Below are positions 1-7,049 of a stretch of 10,236 bases of DNA, piece after piece. A program made the translations under genes and the position numbers. Every line of letters begins with the position of its first letter. The first letter of the stretch is position 1. Under the pieces are notes generated by a model. The model made no database searches. It saw only the letters and a list, made by a program, of their open reading frames with translations, and was not told where the DNA came from. Source of the stretch: Clostridia bacterium (GTDB taxonomy: Bacteria > Bacillota > Clostridia > Lutisporales > Lutisporaceae); contig JAQSYB010000038.1 in assembly GCA_029256365.1 (NCBI GenBank), positions 1 to 10,236 on the forward strand. The letters run 5' to 3'.

Positions 1-793
1 TTTCGAATTCCTCTGTAACCTTTTTTGCAGTGCCCATTCGAGTCATAAAATAAAGCATGAGGGTAACATTGACATAGTTGGCGTCAAGGCCTCTCACATG
101 GATATACCGATTGCGATATTTCAGATAGGAAGGTCTTGCATAAGATATCTTTTTTTCAAGTACTTCAGAAAGAATCTCAGCAATCTGATAGTAATCAAGT
201 GACTCGGGACCTGTTATGGTGTGAGCTGAATTTTGGTACCTTTCAGGTGAATGAAGTACTGTTGCGGATGCAAGACCTATATCTCTTGCATCAATAAAGC
301 TCGTCTTGCTTTTACCTGCGGGGACAAATATCTCGCTGCTCTCTTTGATTTCAAAAGCATGAACGCCAGATAGGTTTTGCATGAAAAAGCCAGGGCGAAT
401 AAATGAATACGGAATTTCATACTGCTTTATTAGTTTTTCAATTTTATGATGAGGAGGGACGGGGTTATTTTCCACTCCCATAAGGGATAAGAACGTTACA
501 AGTTTGATATTTGACTTTGACAACCTTTGTATAAATGGAAGCAAGTCTTTGGGCTCCCCAAGCTTTGGAGGGCGCATTAAAAATACTCTATCCACTCCGA
601 CCAATGCAGCTTGAAATGTTTCTTGATTGGTAAAGTCAAAATAGACTGATTTAACCTTACTCATTTCTCTAAATTCTTTATTGAGCTTATCAACATTTGT
701 ACCTGCTGCCACCACCTCTTCTCCCATGTCAAGCAAGCTTTCAATCACGTATCGCCCGACATTTCCGGATGCACCTGTTACCAATACACTCAT
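1..793 (-). CDS. NmrA-like NAD(P)-binding (atypical SDR) protein, partial
   Basis: A clean frame of 264 codons starts at ATG 793-791 and runs off the left edge, so the C-terminus is missing. Family members are usually about 285-290 residues, so roughly 25 are probably lost. The N-terminus MSVLVTGASGNVGRYV is a beta strand followed by the glycine-rich GxxGxxG dinucleotide loop (GASGNVG, residues 7-13). Later motifs fit the NmrA/NAD(P)H-binding family: DRVFLMRPP near 68-76, FLSLMGVEN near 101-109, the IPYSFIRPGFFMQNL segment near 127-141, and FIDARDIGLA near 166-175. There is no YxxxK catalytic pair, as expected of atypical SDRs that act as quinone or enone reductases or as redox sensors. The start overlaps the stop of the upstream MarR-type gene (ATGA at 793-790), implying translational coupling; an AAGGAAG ribosome binding site lies just upstream. 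Family assignment is firm; the substrate is unknown. Confidence 0.85.
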   Translation of the reverse strand, partial: MSVLVTGASGNVGRYVIESLLDMGEEVVAAGTNVDKLNKEFREMSKVKSVYFDFTNQETFQAALVGVDRVFLMRPPKLGEPKDLLPFIQRLSKSNIKLVTFLSLMGVENNPVPPHHKIEKLIKQYEIPYSFIRPGFFMQNLSGVHAFEIKESSEIFVPAGKSKTSFIDARDIGLASATVLHSPERYQNSAHTITGPESLDYYQIAEILSEVLEKKISYARPSYLKYRNRYIHVRGLDANYVNVTLMLYFMTRMGTAKKVTEEFE

Positions 794-1230
794 ATGCTGT
801 CATCTTCCTTTTGTATTATTTTAATCACTAAATTTAGTGTTTGAAGAAATTCCTCGCATTTTTCCACGCCAATTCTGTCTATCATCTTATTTGAAGCACT
901 ATAATATTCTTCAAAGGCTTCCTTAACAAGTTCGGCACCTTTGTCTGTAACAAAAATGGGGTTGTTCCTTTTATCAATTTCAGATTTGCTTTTGCTGATA
1001 TATCCATTTTTCTCCAAGGAGTCAACAATAGTGCTGACAGATGATTTGCGTATACCGAAGTATTCGCTTAGTTCAACTGCTCTCACTCCTTCGGTTCCGG
1101 CATTTAAATAAATATAGATTAATGAACCCATTTCACTTGAACGTATGGGAAAATTATTTCTCTGATTCATATTGGCTCTGTAGAAAGCTGATATTCCCTC
1201 TGACAATCTTTGTGCCAAGTTATCTTGCAT
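790..1230 (-). CDS. MarR-family transcriptional regulator
   Basis: Winged helix-turn-helix regulator of 146 residues, the usual size for MarR proteins, which act as dimers binding short inverted repeats. The DNA-binding region spans roughly residues 30-100: helix 2 in VRAVELSEYFGI, recognition helix RKSSVSTIVDSLEKNGYI (61-78) and wing DKRNNPIFVTDKG (86-98), which matches the family D-R-x-x-x-x-x-T-x-x-G pattern. The flanking helices would form the dimer interface. The frame can be extended three codons to a GTG at 1239, but that GTG lies inside the ribosome binding site AGAGGTG (1244-1238). The ATG at 1230, six bases downstream of it, is therefore the better start. The only cysteine lies near residue 125, so an OhrR-type N-terminal cysteine sensor is not supported. 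It is first in an operon with the NmrA-like gene and probably represses itself through the palindrome at 1256-1272. Ligand unknown. Confidence 0.9.
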   Translation of the reverse strand: MQDNLAQRLSEGISAFYRANMNQRNNFPIRSSEMGSLIYIYLNAGTEGVRAVELSEYFGIRKSSVSTIVDSLEKNGYISKSKSEIDKRNNPIFVTDKGAELVKEAFEEYYSASNKMIDRIGVEKCEEFLQTLNLVIKIIQKEDDSI

Positions 1231-1255
1231 AGCATTCACCTCTTAATTATGATAA

Positions 1256-1272
1256 AGTTAGTCTGCCTAACT
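1256..1272. promoter_or_regulatory. Inverted repeat, likely MarR operator
   Basis: AGTTAG-N5-CTAACT, a perfect 6-bp inverted repeat with the spacer TCTGC, lies immediately downstream of the -10 box and covers the predicted +1 of the marR promoter. The TTAG...CTAA core resembles operators of SlyA/MarR-family proteins. Bound protein here would block transcription initiation, so autorepression is the natural reading. This is inference from position and symmetry; binding is not shown by sequence alone. Confidence 0.65.
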
Positions 1273-1273
1273 A

Positions 1274-1302
1274 ATTATATATATTTACTTCTATATTGTC
1301 AA
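1274..1302 (-). promoter_or_regulatory. Consensus sigma-A promoter of the marR-nmrA operon
   Basis: Reading the minus strand, TTGACA (1302-1297) and TATAAT (1279-1274) are both perfect matches to the vegetative consensus, with an optimal 17-bp spacer. Predicted transcription start is near 1267, about 37 bases upstream of the chosen ATG. Such a strong promoter on a regulator gene makes sense if it is normally held down by repression. Confidence 0.85.
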
Positions 1303-1324
1303 TGCAAAGTGTGAAGGTGATAAT
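1296..1324 (+). promoter_or_regulatory. Divergent promoter for the rubredoxin-cupin gene
   Basis: TTGTCA (1296-1301) and GATAAT (1319-1324) each match the sigma-A consensus at five of six positions with a 17-bp spacer. The -35 hexamer shares five base pairs with the -35 of the oppositely directed marR promoter. Predicted start near 1331 gives a 5' leader of about 43 bases. Confidence 0.6.
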
Positions 1325-1373
1325 GGAAATTTGTAGAATATTATATCTATACTAATATTTAGGGGGAATTTAA

Positions 1374-1844
1374 ATGAAAAATTGGCGTTGTACAGTCTGT
1401 GGTTATATACATAAAGGCGATATGCCTCCAGAAAAATGCCCGAATTGCGGATCGCCCAGTGAGAAGTTCGTGGAGCATACTCAAGAAGTAAATGTAAGTG
1501 AAGTAACCCATATGCATTATGGTCAGATGGTCACTTATGGAGAAGAAAGACAAACCAATCCATTTTTTGAAGACTTTGAGTCCCTTGCACCTTTTATTTA
1601 TAATTTACCCGTAGGTACAAATGCACCTCTGCACAAGCATCCAACTACTGATGAATTGTTTTTTGTGCTGAGAGGCAAATTGAGATTTAAGATTGGGGAA
1701 AAAGAGTTTGTTGCAGAGAAGGGTGATATGCTAAAGGGCAAAATGAATATACCGCATACCTTTGCCAATATAGGGGATGAGCCTGCAGTATTCCTTTCCG
1801 TAAAAGGGCCAAAACCCGTTGATGTGGAAGTACTAGAAAAATAA
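1374..1844 (+). CDS. Rubredoxin-like / cupin fusion protein
   Basis: A 156-residue two-domain protein. Residues 1-30 form a short rubredoxin-like iron knuckle of the type at the C-terminus of rubrerythrin (WRCTVCGYIHKG, then CPNC): cysteines 6, 9, 22 and 25 would bind one iron. Residues about 70-145 form a single-domain cupin. Motif 1 is seen in GTNAPLHKHPTTDE (His87, His89, Glu94) followed by LRGKLRF, and motif 2 in GDMLKGKMNIPHTFAN (His128), so the three-His/one-Glu metal site is intact. Ribosome binding site AGGGGGA at 1361-1367. It is monocistronic: own promoter, transcribed divergently from the marR-type gene, and terminator downstream. Role unknown; a metal-dependent redox or oxygen-stress function, or sensing, is plausible from the iron site and the shared regulatory region. 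Confidence 0.85.
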   Translation: MKNWRCTVCGYIHKGDMPPEKCPNCGSPSEKFVEHTQEVNVSEVTHMHYGQMVTYGEERQTNPFFEDFESLAPFIYNLPVGTNAPLHKHPTTDELFFVLRGKLRFKIGEKEFVAEKGDMLKGKMNIPHTFANIGDEPAVFLSVKGPKPVDVEVLEK

Positions 1845-1908
1845 AAGAACTGCAATTGCAGGAATGACTAACTGATCCAAAGAGTGTAAATCATTAAAAG
1901 TAGAGTTT

Positions 1909-1939
1909 GCCGTATGCCTTAAGCATACGGCTTTTTATT
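1909..1939 (+). terminator. Rho-independent terminator of the rubredoxin-cupin gene
   Basis: Perfect 9-bp stem GCCGTATGC (1909-1917) with GCATACGGC (1923-1931), five-base loop CTTAA, followed by TTTTTATT. It separates the small gene from recQ. Confidence 0.92.
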
Positions 1940-2089
1940 GGCAGTTGTTATTTTTTTGCAAAGGTATATTTCTGTCAAAAAGTATGATAAAGTAACATTA
2001 AATGACACGCTGGATGTAATTTTCAGCAAGTTGGATGGTTATTTTGTGTGGTTAAGTAATCATTAACTAAAGTAAAGGGAGCTATTGGC

Positions 2090-3895
2090 ATGCAGAATAA
2101 AACACTTCAAATATTACAGGAGTACTTTGGGTATTCAGACTTTAAAATGGGTCAAAAAGGAATCATTGATGAAGTATTAAAAGGCAGAGACGTATTGGGG
2201 ATAATGCCTACTGGCGCAGGCAAGTCTTTGTGTTTTCAAATACCTGCCTTAGCCCTTGAAGGGACAGCTATCGTAATCTCTCCGCTTATTTCACTTATGA
2301 AGGATCAAGTAGATACATTAAACGAAATGGGCATTCAGGCAGCGTTTATTAACAGCTCGCTTAGCTTGAAGGAATTTAGAGATATTACCGCCAAGGCACA
2401 AAATGGAGATTATAAATTGCTGTATATAGCCCCAGAACGTCTGGAAACAGAAAGTTTTTGGGAGCTTTTATCGCAGCTTTCTATTTCCATTATTGCAGTA
2501 GATGAAGCCCATTGTATATCTGAATGGGGCCATGATTTTAGGCCGAGCTATACCAAAATAGCGTATATGATAGCAAAGCTGCACAAGCGCCCTGCGGTGG
2601 TAGCCTTAACAGCTACTGCAACAATCCAAGTAAAAGAGGACATTATTCGGTTGCTGAAGCTTCAGAATCCTTATGTACTCGTTACGGGTTTTGATAGAGA
2701 GAATCTATATTTTGAGGTGCAGAAACCTACAAGTAAATCTGATTTTTTACTTGGTTACATAAAGAAAGCAGGCATGAATTCAGGGATTGTCTATTGTTCC
2801 ACAAGGAAAACCGTTGAAAGTGTATGTAAAAAGCTAAATGAGCAGGGCATAAAGGCGACACGTTACCATGCTGGATTGACTGATGGGGAAAGAATCGCCA
2901 ATCAAGAAGCGTTCATATTTGATAAAGCACAGGTTATTGTTGCTACCAATGCCTTTGGCATGGGAATTGATAAATCCAACATCAGATATGTAATTCATTA
3001 CAATATGCCAAAAACCATGGAAAATTATTACCAAGAAGCCGGTAGGGCTGGGCGTGATGGGGAAAAAGCAGAGTGTATACTTTTATACAGTGCAGCTGAT
3101 ATCATTACAAACAAACTATTTATAGAAAATGGCGGCATGCTTGTAGATAAAAGCAATGAATACAAGAAACTGCAGGAAATGGCTGATTATTGCAATGTTG
3201 ATAACTGCCTAAGAAAGTATATCTTAAGCTATTTTGGGGAGGATGATTCTCCGGAGTTATGTGACAACTGCGGGAATTGTGTCGGCAATGTTGAAAGCAC
3301 AGATATCACCATAGAAGCGCAAAAAATACTGTCATGCATGAAAAGAACAGGTGAGCGTTTTGGAAGTGGTGTAATAACTGATGTGCTGAGAGGTTCCAGT
3401 TCAGAAAAACTAAGGAGTATGGATTTTGATAAGCTTCCAACCTATGGAATCATGAAAGAATACTCCAAAGAGACAATCAAAGAAATAATAGCCTATTTAA
3501 TTGCGGAGGGCTTAATAGATATAAAAGGTGATAAATATCCTATACTTGCCTTGAATATGAAGGCCTATAGCTTGTTGAAGGGCGAAAATAGCCTCTATAT
3601 AAAAAGAATCATAGCAAAACAGCAGCCAAAGCATAAGAAGTCGGAATACAAAATAAACAATGATTTATTCGAAAAGCTGAGGGAGATCAGAAAGGTCATA
3701 GCAGATGAGAATAGAGTACCCCCTTTTATCATCTTTTCTGATACGACATTAAAGGATATGTGCAGCAAATTGCCTACTACAGGTGATGCAATGCTTGCTG
3801 TATCTGGAGTGGGAAAATTCAAACTAGAAAAATATGGAGATAGATTTATTGATGTAATCAACAAATATGTCTCCAGCAATACAGATGAAACATAA
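2090..3895 (+). CDS. recQ: ATP-dependent DNA helicase RecQ
   Basis: Full-length 601-residue RecQ, close to the 609 of the E. coli protein. It is a 3'-to-5' superfamily 2 helicase acting in recombination and replication-fork repair. Motifs in order: motif 0 around YFGYSDFKMGQKGII (12-26), Walker A MPTGAGKS (39-46), motif Ia ISPLISLMKDQV (63-74), DEAH box (138-141) followed by the aromatic-rich loop SEWGHDFRPSY, motif III ALTATAT (172-178), motif V ATNAFGMGIDK (285-295) and motif VI QEAGRAGRDG (315-324). A zinc-binding site uses Cys368, Cys373, Cys391, Cys394 and Cys397 (four of these would be ligands). It is followed by the RQC winged helix (about 405-500) and one HRDC domain (about 525-595, ending in LAVSGVGKFKLEKYGDRF). 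Ribosome binding site AAAGGGAG is eight bases before the ATG. It stands alone between two unrelated genes. Confidence 0.96.
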   Translation: MQNKTLQILQEYFGYSDFKMGQKGIIDEVLKGRDVLGIMPTGAGKSLCFQIPALALEGTAIVISPLISLMKDQVDTLNEMGIQAAFINSSLSLKEFRDITAKAQNGDYKLLYIAPERLETESFWELLSQLSISIIAVDEAHCISEWGHDFRPSYTKIAYMIAKLHKRPAVVALTATATIQVKEDIIRLLKLQNPYVLVTGFDRENLYFEVQKPTSKSDFLLGYIKKAGMNSGIVYCSTRKTVESVCKKLNEQGIKATRYHAGLTDGERIANQEAFIFDKAQVIVATNAFGMGIDKSNIRYVIHYNMPKTMENYYQEAGRAGRDGEKAECILLYSAADIITNKLFIENGGMLVDKSNEYKKLQEMADYCNVDNCLRKYILSYFGEDDSPELCDNCGNCVGNVESTDITIEAQKILSCMKRTGERFGSGVITDVLRGSSSEKLRSMDFDKLPTYGIMKEYSKETIKEIIAYLIAEGLIDIKGDKYPILALNMKAYSLLKGENSLYIKRIIAKQQPKHKKSEYKINNDLFEKLREIRKVIADENRVPPFIIFSDTTLKDMCSKLPTTGDAMLAVSGVGKFKLEKYGDRFIDVINKYVSSNTDET

Positions 3896-3922
3896 AACAA
3901 AAGCCATAGGATGCAATCGTCT

Positions 3923-3948
3923 TATACAAAAAAAGATTTGTATACAAA
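3923..3948. repeat. AT-rich overlapping dyads after recQ
   Basis: TATACAAA occurs at 3923-3930 and again at 3941-3948; its complement TTTGTATA lies between them at 3937-3944. Either an 8-bp hairpin with a 6-base loop or the perfect 12-bp palindrome TTTGTATACAAA (3937-3948) can form. No T-run follows on the plus strand, so it is not a convincing terminator for recQ. It could be a protein-binding site or chance in AT-rich DNA. Confidence 0.4.
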
Positions 3949-3973
3949 ATACTCCATAAAAGGACAAAATGAA

Positions 3974-4002
3974 TTGAAATAATTTATCCAATGGTGTAAG
4001 AT
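3974..4002 (+). promoter_or_regulatory. Possible sigma-A promoter of the chemoreceptor gene
   Basis: TTGAAA (3974-3979, five of six consensus) and TAAGAT (3997-4002, four of six) are separated by 17 bp and lie about 60 bases before the start codon. A flagellar sigma-D type promoter, common for chemoreceptors, was looked for by eye and not seen. The match is moderate. Confidence 0.4.
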
Positions 4003-4061
4003 TATGTAAGGAATTAAGTTTACTGGAAATATATTATGGCAAACATTCTAGGGGGGATATT

Positions 4062-6266
4062 TTGAAAAGAAAGGCAGACAAACCAAATCAAAATAACAAA
4101 AGGGACAAAACAAGTAAAGCAAAAAAAATAAGCACTAAAATAGTTTTAGCAATTGTAATGTGCTGCAGTGTTGTTGCTTTGGCCGTAGGTGGTACAAGCA
4201 TATTAAAAAGCAGTGAGCTGATAAGAGCGGAAGCAGATGACAAACTGCGAATACTAGTAGAGCGGCAAGCAAGCAAGTATGATAATACGATAGTAGAGGT
4301 TGAATGTGCAGTTCAAGGGCTTGCAGCAGCAGCAAATTCAAATTTTGATATGGCGGCTGCGAAAGCTGATCCGAGCTATTATTTAAAATATCAAGAGAAT
4401 GTTGAGTTATTGACAGAGCAATTTGGTACACTAGCGGATGGTGGTATGGGTGCCTACGTTTATCTGGATCCTAAGCTGACAGGGGGGTTATATGGTGCTT
4501 GGTTTGCAGATAAGGCAAACACTGGTACTGTTACAAAATTACCTCTGGGAGAGCTGGAGGATTTCACGCCTGAAAATGAGGATGTCGCTTGGTTCTATGG
4601 ACCTGCACAAACAGGCAAGCCATTGTGGATGGATCCATATGTTGATAGCGATTTAGGCATAGAAATGGTTTCCTATGTTGTACCGATGTTTCAACAAGGA
4701 ACGCTAATAGGTGTAGTGGGAATTGATATAAATTTTGATGTATACAAGAATGATATATTAGGAAGCAGAGTTTATGAAAAAGGCTATATGGCACTTATGG
4801 ATAAGGATTACAATTATCTTGTACGCCCCTCCTTTAAACAGGATGAGTCAGCTGTCGCACAGACAGCTTCAGGTACAGATGCTGTAACACAAGCTAGTCC
4901 AGCAGCAGAGGGTAGAGCAAATCTTGCTACAGAGGACGGTGGATTGCTAAAGCACTTGACGGAAGCTATGGCGAAGGATGCTTCAGGTGTAATTGAATAT
5001 GACTATAAAGGTACAGATAAAATAACTGCCTTTTCGCATCTTTCCAACGGCTATATATTAACTGTAGACGTTGAATTGGACCAGGTATTGAAGAACATGA
5101 ATGCTTTGGTGCTGTTGCTAATGATACTAATTCTAATTGGGATAATTGGAGCTATCGTAGTTGCATTGGCTGTGGGTAGTATTATTACAAAACCGATTAC
5201 AAAGGTTACTCAGCTGGTAAATAAAACAGCAAGCTTTGACTTAACTGAGGACAAAAGCTTTGAATCCTTGTTGAAGAATAAGGATGAAATAGGTGTCATG
5301 TCAAAAGCGGTATTTGAAATGAGAACAGTAATGAAAGAAATGGTAGAGACCCTTCAAAATCAAGCGGCGGCAACCACGGATTTTGCGAACAATCTTTCGG
5401 AATCTACAAATCTTGCATTAGGCTCTATAGGAGAGGTAACGCAAGCTGCAGATGATTTGGCTGTTGGAGCATCTAAGCAGGCTGAGGCAACACAACAAGG
5501 TGTTGAAAAGTTAAATCATCTTGCGGATGAAATAGGTAACTCTGTAAAAAGCTCTAGCAGTGTGAAATCTTTTGTGGATGAGTCAAATCGGGTAAGCAAG
5601 GATGCTTTGGATTCTATACAAAAGCTTCAAGAGCATTTTGATGACAATAGTAGAATTACAAATGAGATTGCCGTGGACATTAACACCTTGGCTGGAAAAT
5701 CGAGTAGTATAAGTGAAATTATTAATGCAATAAAGAGTATTGCAGATCAAACAAATCTGCTTGCACTAAATGCAGCGATTGAAGCAGCTCGTGCTGGTGA
5801 TCACGGAAGAGGCTTTGCAGTGGTTGCGGACGAGGTAAGGAAGTTGGCTGAGCAGACAACAAATTCTGCAGGTGAAGTAGAAAAGATCATAAATGAAATA
5901 CAAAGTGAAATTAATGGTGCGAAAACTAAAATGGATAAAGCAAACATAATAGTGAATGAATCCAATAAAGCATTGATTGTAACCAACAAATCATTTGAAT
6001 TCATTGAAAAAGCACTGAATGATACCTTTGTGCAAATTGATAATTTGATAGAAAGCATTAATAACATCGATGAAAATAAGAATGCTGTTGTAAGTACTAT
6101 ATCGGAAACCTCGTTTATATCCCAAGAAACAGCAGCTTCGACAGAGGAAGTATCAGCATCCTTAGAAACGCAGACCTCTGTCATCGAGAATATATCGGAA
6201 ACAGCTGCAAAGCTTAAGGATGTAGCTGAGAATCTCCAAAAGGTAGTAAATGAATATAAAATATAA
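4062..6266 (+). CDS. Methyl-accepting chemotaxis protein with Cache sensor domain
   Basis: A 734-residue membrane chemoreceptor. After a very basic cytoplasmic N-terminus (1-23) comes transmembrane helix 1 (about 25-48) and a large extracellular domain (about 49-345). The latter has the look of a double Cache ligand-binding domain, including AYVYLDPKLTGGLYGAWF (131-148), WMDPYVDSDLGIEMVSYVVPM (189-209) and GTLIGVVGIDINFD (213-226). Transmembrane helix 2 is at about 349-374, a HAMP linker at about 374-427, and the coiled-coil signalling domain extends to the end. The signalling tip is the conserved stretch IINAIKSIADQTNLLALNAAIEAARAGDHGRGFAVVADEVRKLAEQ (553-598), which contacts CheA and CheW. 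No C-terminal CheR/CheB-binding pentapeptide is present. A Ser/Ala/Thr-rich stretch at about 262-295 looks like a flexible insert in the sensor. Translation starts at TTG, five bases after AGGGGGG. No che genes are nearby, so it is an orphan receptor; ligand unknown. Confidence 0.94.
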   Translation: MKRKADKPNQNNKRDKTSKAKKISTKIVLAIVMCCSVVALAVGGTSILKSSELIRAEADDKLRILVERQASKYDNTIVEVECAVQGLAAAANSNFDMAAAKADPSYYLKYQENVELLTEQFGTLADGGMGAYVYLDPKLTGGLYGAWFADKANTGTVTKLPLGELEDFTPENEDVAWFYGPAQTGKPLWMDPYVDSDLGIEMVSYVVPMFQQGTLIGVVGIDINFDVYKNDILGSRVYEKGYMALMDKDYNYLVRPSFKQDESAVAQTASGTDAVTQASPAAEGRANLATEDGGLLKHLTEAMAKDASGVIEYDYKGTDKITAFSHLSNGYILTVDVELDQVLKNMNALVLLLMILILIGIIGAIVVALAVGSIITKPITKVTQLVNKTASFDLTEDKSFESLLKNKDEIGVMSKAVFEMRTVMKEMVETLQNQAAATTDFANNLSESTNLALGSIGEVTQAADDLAVGASKQAEATQQGVEKLNHLADEIGNSVKSSSSVKSFVDESNRVSKDALDSIQKLQEHFDDNSRITNEIAVDINTLAGKSSSISEIINAIKSIADQTNLLALNAAIEAARAGDHGRGFAVVADEVRKLAEQTTNSAGEVEKIINEIQSEINGAKTKMDKANIIVNESNKALIVTNKSFEFIEKALNDTFVQIDNLIESINNIDENKNAVVSTISETSFISQETAASTEEVSASLETQTSVIENISETAAKLKDVAENLQKVVNEYKI

Positions 6267-6274
6267 GGTATTCA

Positions 6275-6316
6275 AGAATCTCTATTATCTAAAAGGATAA
6301 TAGAGATTCTTTTTTT
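6275..6316 (+). terminator. Strong rho-independent terminator after the chemoreceptor gene
   Basis: A perfect 15-bp stem (6275-6289 pairing with 6296-6310) with the six-base loop TAAAAG, continuing into a run of seven T (6310-6316). It begins nine bases after the stop codon and isolates the chemoreceptor gene from the oxidoreductase operon. Confidence 0.93.
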
Positions 6317-6400
6317 ATGTCCGAATAGTAAAAATAAATTAATCTAATTTTATTTAAATAAAAAAGAATATTTTGGTACAAAATAAACAAGTAAAAATAT

Positions 6401-6415
6401 TATTCATTTTGAATA
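6401..6415. repeat. Inverted repeat upstream of the oxidoreductase operon
   Basis: TATTCA-TTT-TGAATA, a perfect 6-bp inverted repeat, lies 56-70 bases before the first gene of the operon in a very AT-rich leader (6318-6430). No T-run follows, so it is not a terminator. It may be an operator, but no known motif (Rex, CodY and catabolite-repression cre sites were considered) fits. No promoter with good -35/-10 spacing could be chosen in this leader: TTGGTA (6373-6378) with TATTAT (6398-6403) has an unfavourable 19-bp spacer. Confidence 0.35.
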
Positions 6416-6470
6416 CCTATCAAGGCGTGCATGAGTAATATTATCTCACATAATGGAGGGATGAAACTAA

Positions 6471-7049
6471 ATGGGTAAACTGGTCGAAATTCGCTGGCAT
6501 GGACGCGGCGGACAAGGTGCTAAAACAGCATCGCTGCTGTTGGCTGATGCTGCATTTAACACCGGCAAATATATTCAGGGTTTTCCAGAGTATGGACCTG
6601 AAAGAATGGGAGCGCCGATTACTGCTTATAACAGAATCAGTGATGACAAAATTCGTATACATTCCAATATATACGAGCCGGATTATGTAGTAGTAGTAGA
6701 TGAAACGCTGCTAACAGTTATCGATGTAACTTCGGGTCTAAAAGAAACTGGGGCAATCATTATCAATACAGACAAAGCTCCTGAAGATGTAAAAAAACAC
6801 TTAAAAGGTTACAAGGGCAAGGTTTGCACTGTAGATGCAAGAAAAATCTCTGAAGATGTATTAGGCAAATACTTCCCTAATACACCAATGCTTGGTGCAG
6901 TAGTCAAGGTAAGCAATGTTATGGGTGAGGATGAATTCATGAAAGATGCAAAAGAATCCTTTGCGCATAAATTCGCTACAAAGCCTGAGGTTATTGAAGG
7001 GAATATGAAAGCAATACAAAGAGCAATGCAGGAGGTAAAAGGTATATGA
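6471..7049 (+). CDS. porC: Pyruvate:ferredoxin oxidoreductase, gamma subunit
   Basis: A 192-residue gamma subunit (also called PorG) of the four-subunit 2-oxoacid:ferredoxin oxidoreductase, which converts pyruvate and CoA to acetyl-CoA and CO2 while reducing ferredoxin. The N-terminus carries the family signature IRWHGRGGQGAKTAS (7-21) followed by PEYGPERMGAPI (39-50). The length equals that usual for this subunit in bacteria and archaea. It opens the operon: ribosome binding site GGAGGG (6455-6460) lies ten bases before the ATG. An ATG at 6461, directly abutting that site, would give only a five-codon frame and is not the start. Its last bases overlap the delta-subunit start by four (ATGA at 7046-7049), indicating coupled translation. 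Subunit identity is secure; the pyruvate preference rests on the alpha subunit. Confidence 0.92.
   Translation: MGKLVEIRWHGRGGQGAKTASLLLADAAFNTGKYIQGFPEYGPERMGAPITAYNRISDDKIRIHSNIYEPDYVVVVDETLLTVIDVTSGLKETGAIIINTDKAPEDVKKHLKGYKGKVCTVDARKISEDVLGKYFPNTPMLGAVVKVSNVMGEDEFMKDAKESFAHKFATKPEVIEGNMKAIQRAMQEVKGI

Noticed and set aside
1231..1239. GTG at 1239 as start of the MarR-type gene
   Set aside because: The GTG is part of the AGAGGTG ribosome binding site; the ATG at 1230 has correct spacing.
1850..1861. Perfect palindrome CTGCAATTGCAG just after the rubredoxin-cupin stop codon
   Set aside because: Too short and without a loop or T-run; the real terminator is at 1909-1939. Probably chance.
2051..2067. 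GTTAA-N7-TTAAC dyad before recQ as a regulator site
   Set aside because: Spacing does not fit Rex or LexA operators; such AT-rich dyads are expected by chance here.
3923..3948. Hairpin after recQ as a terminator
   Set aside because: The stem is only A/T rich with a single G-C pair and no following T-run on the plus strand.
3950..4061. Cyclic-di-GMP riboswitch in the leader of the chemoreceptor gene
   Set aside because: Considered because such switches often precede clostridial motility genes; none of the conserved blocks or paired stems could be found.
5801..6184. Minus-strand open frame inside the chemoreceptor gene
   Set aside because: Shadow of the conserved signalling-domain codons; no start signal and no recognisable domain.
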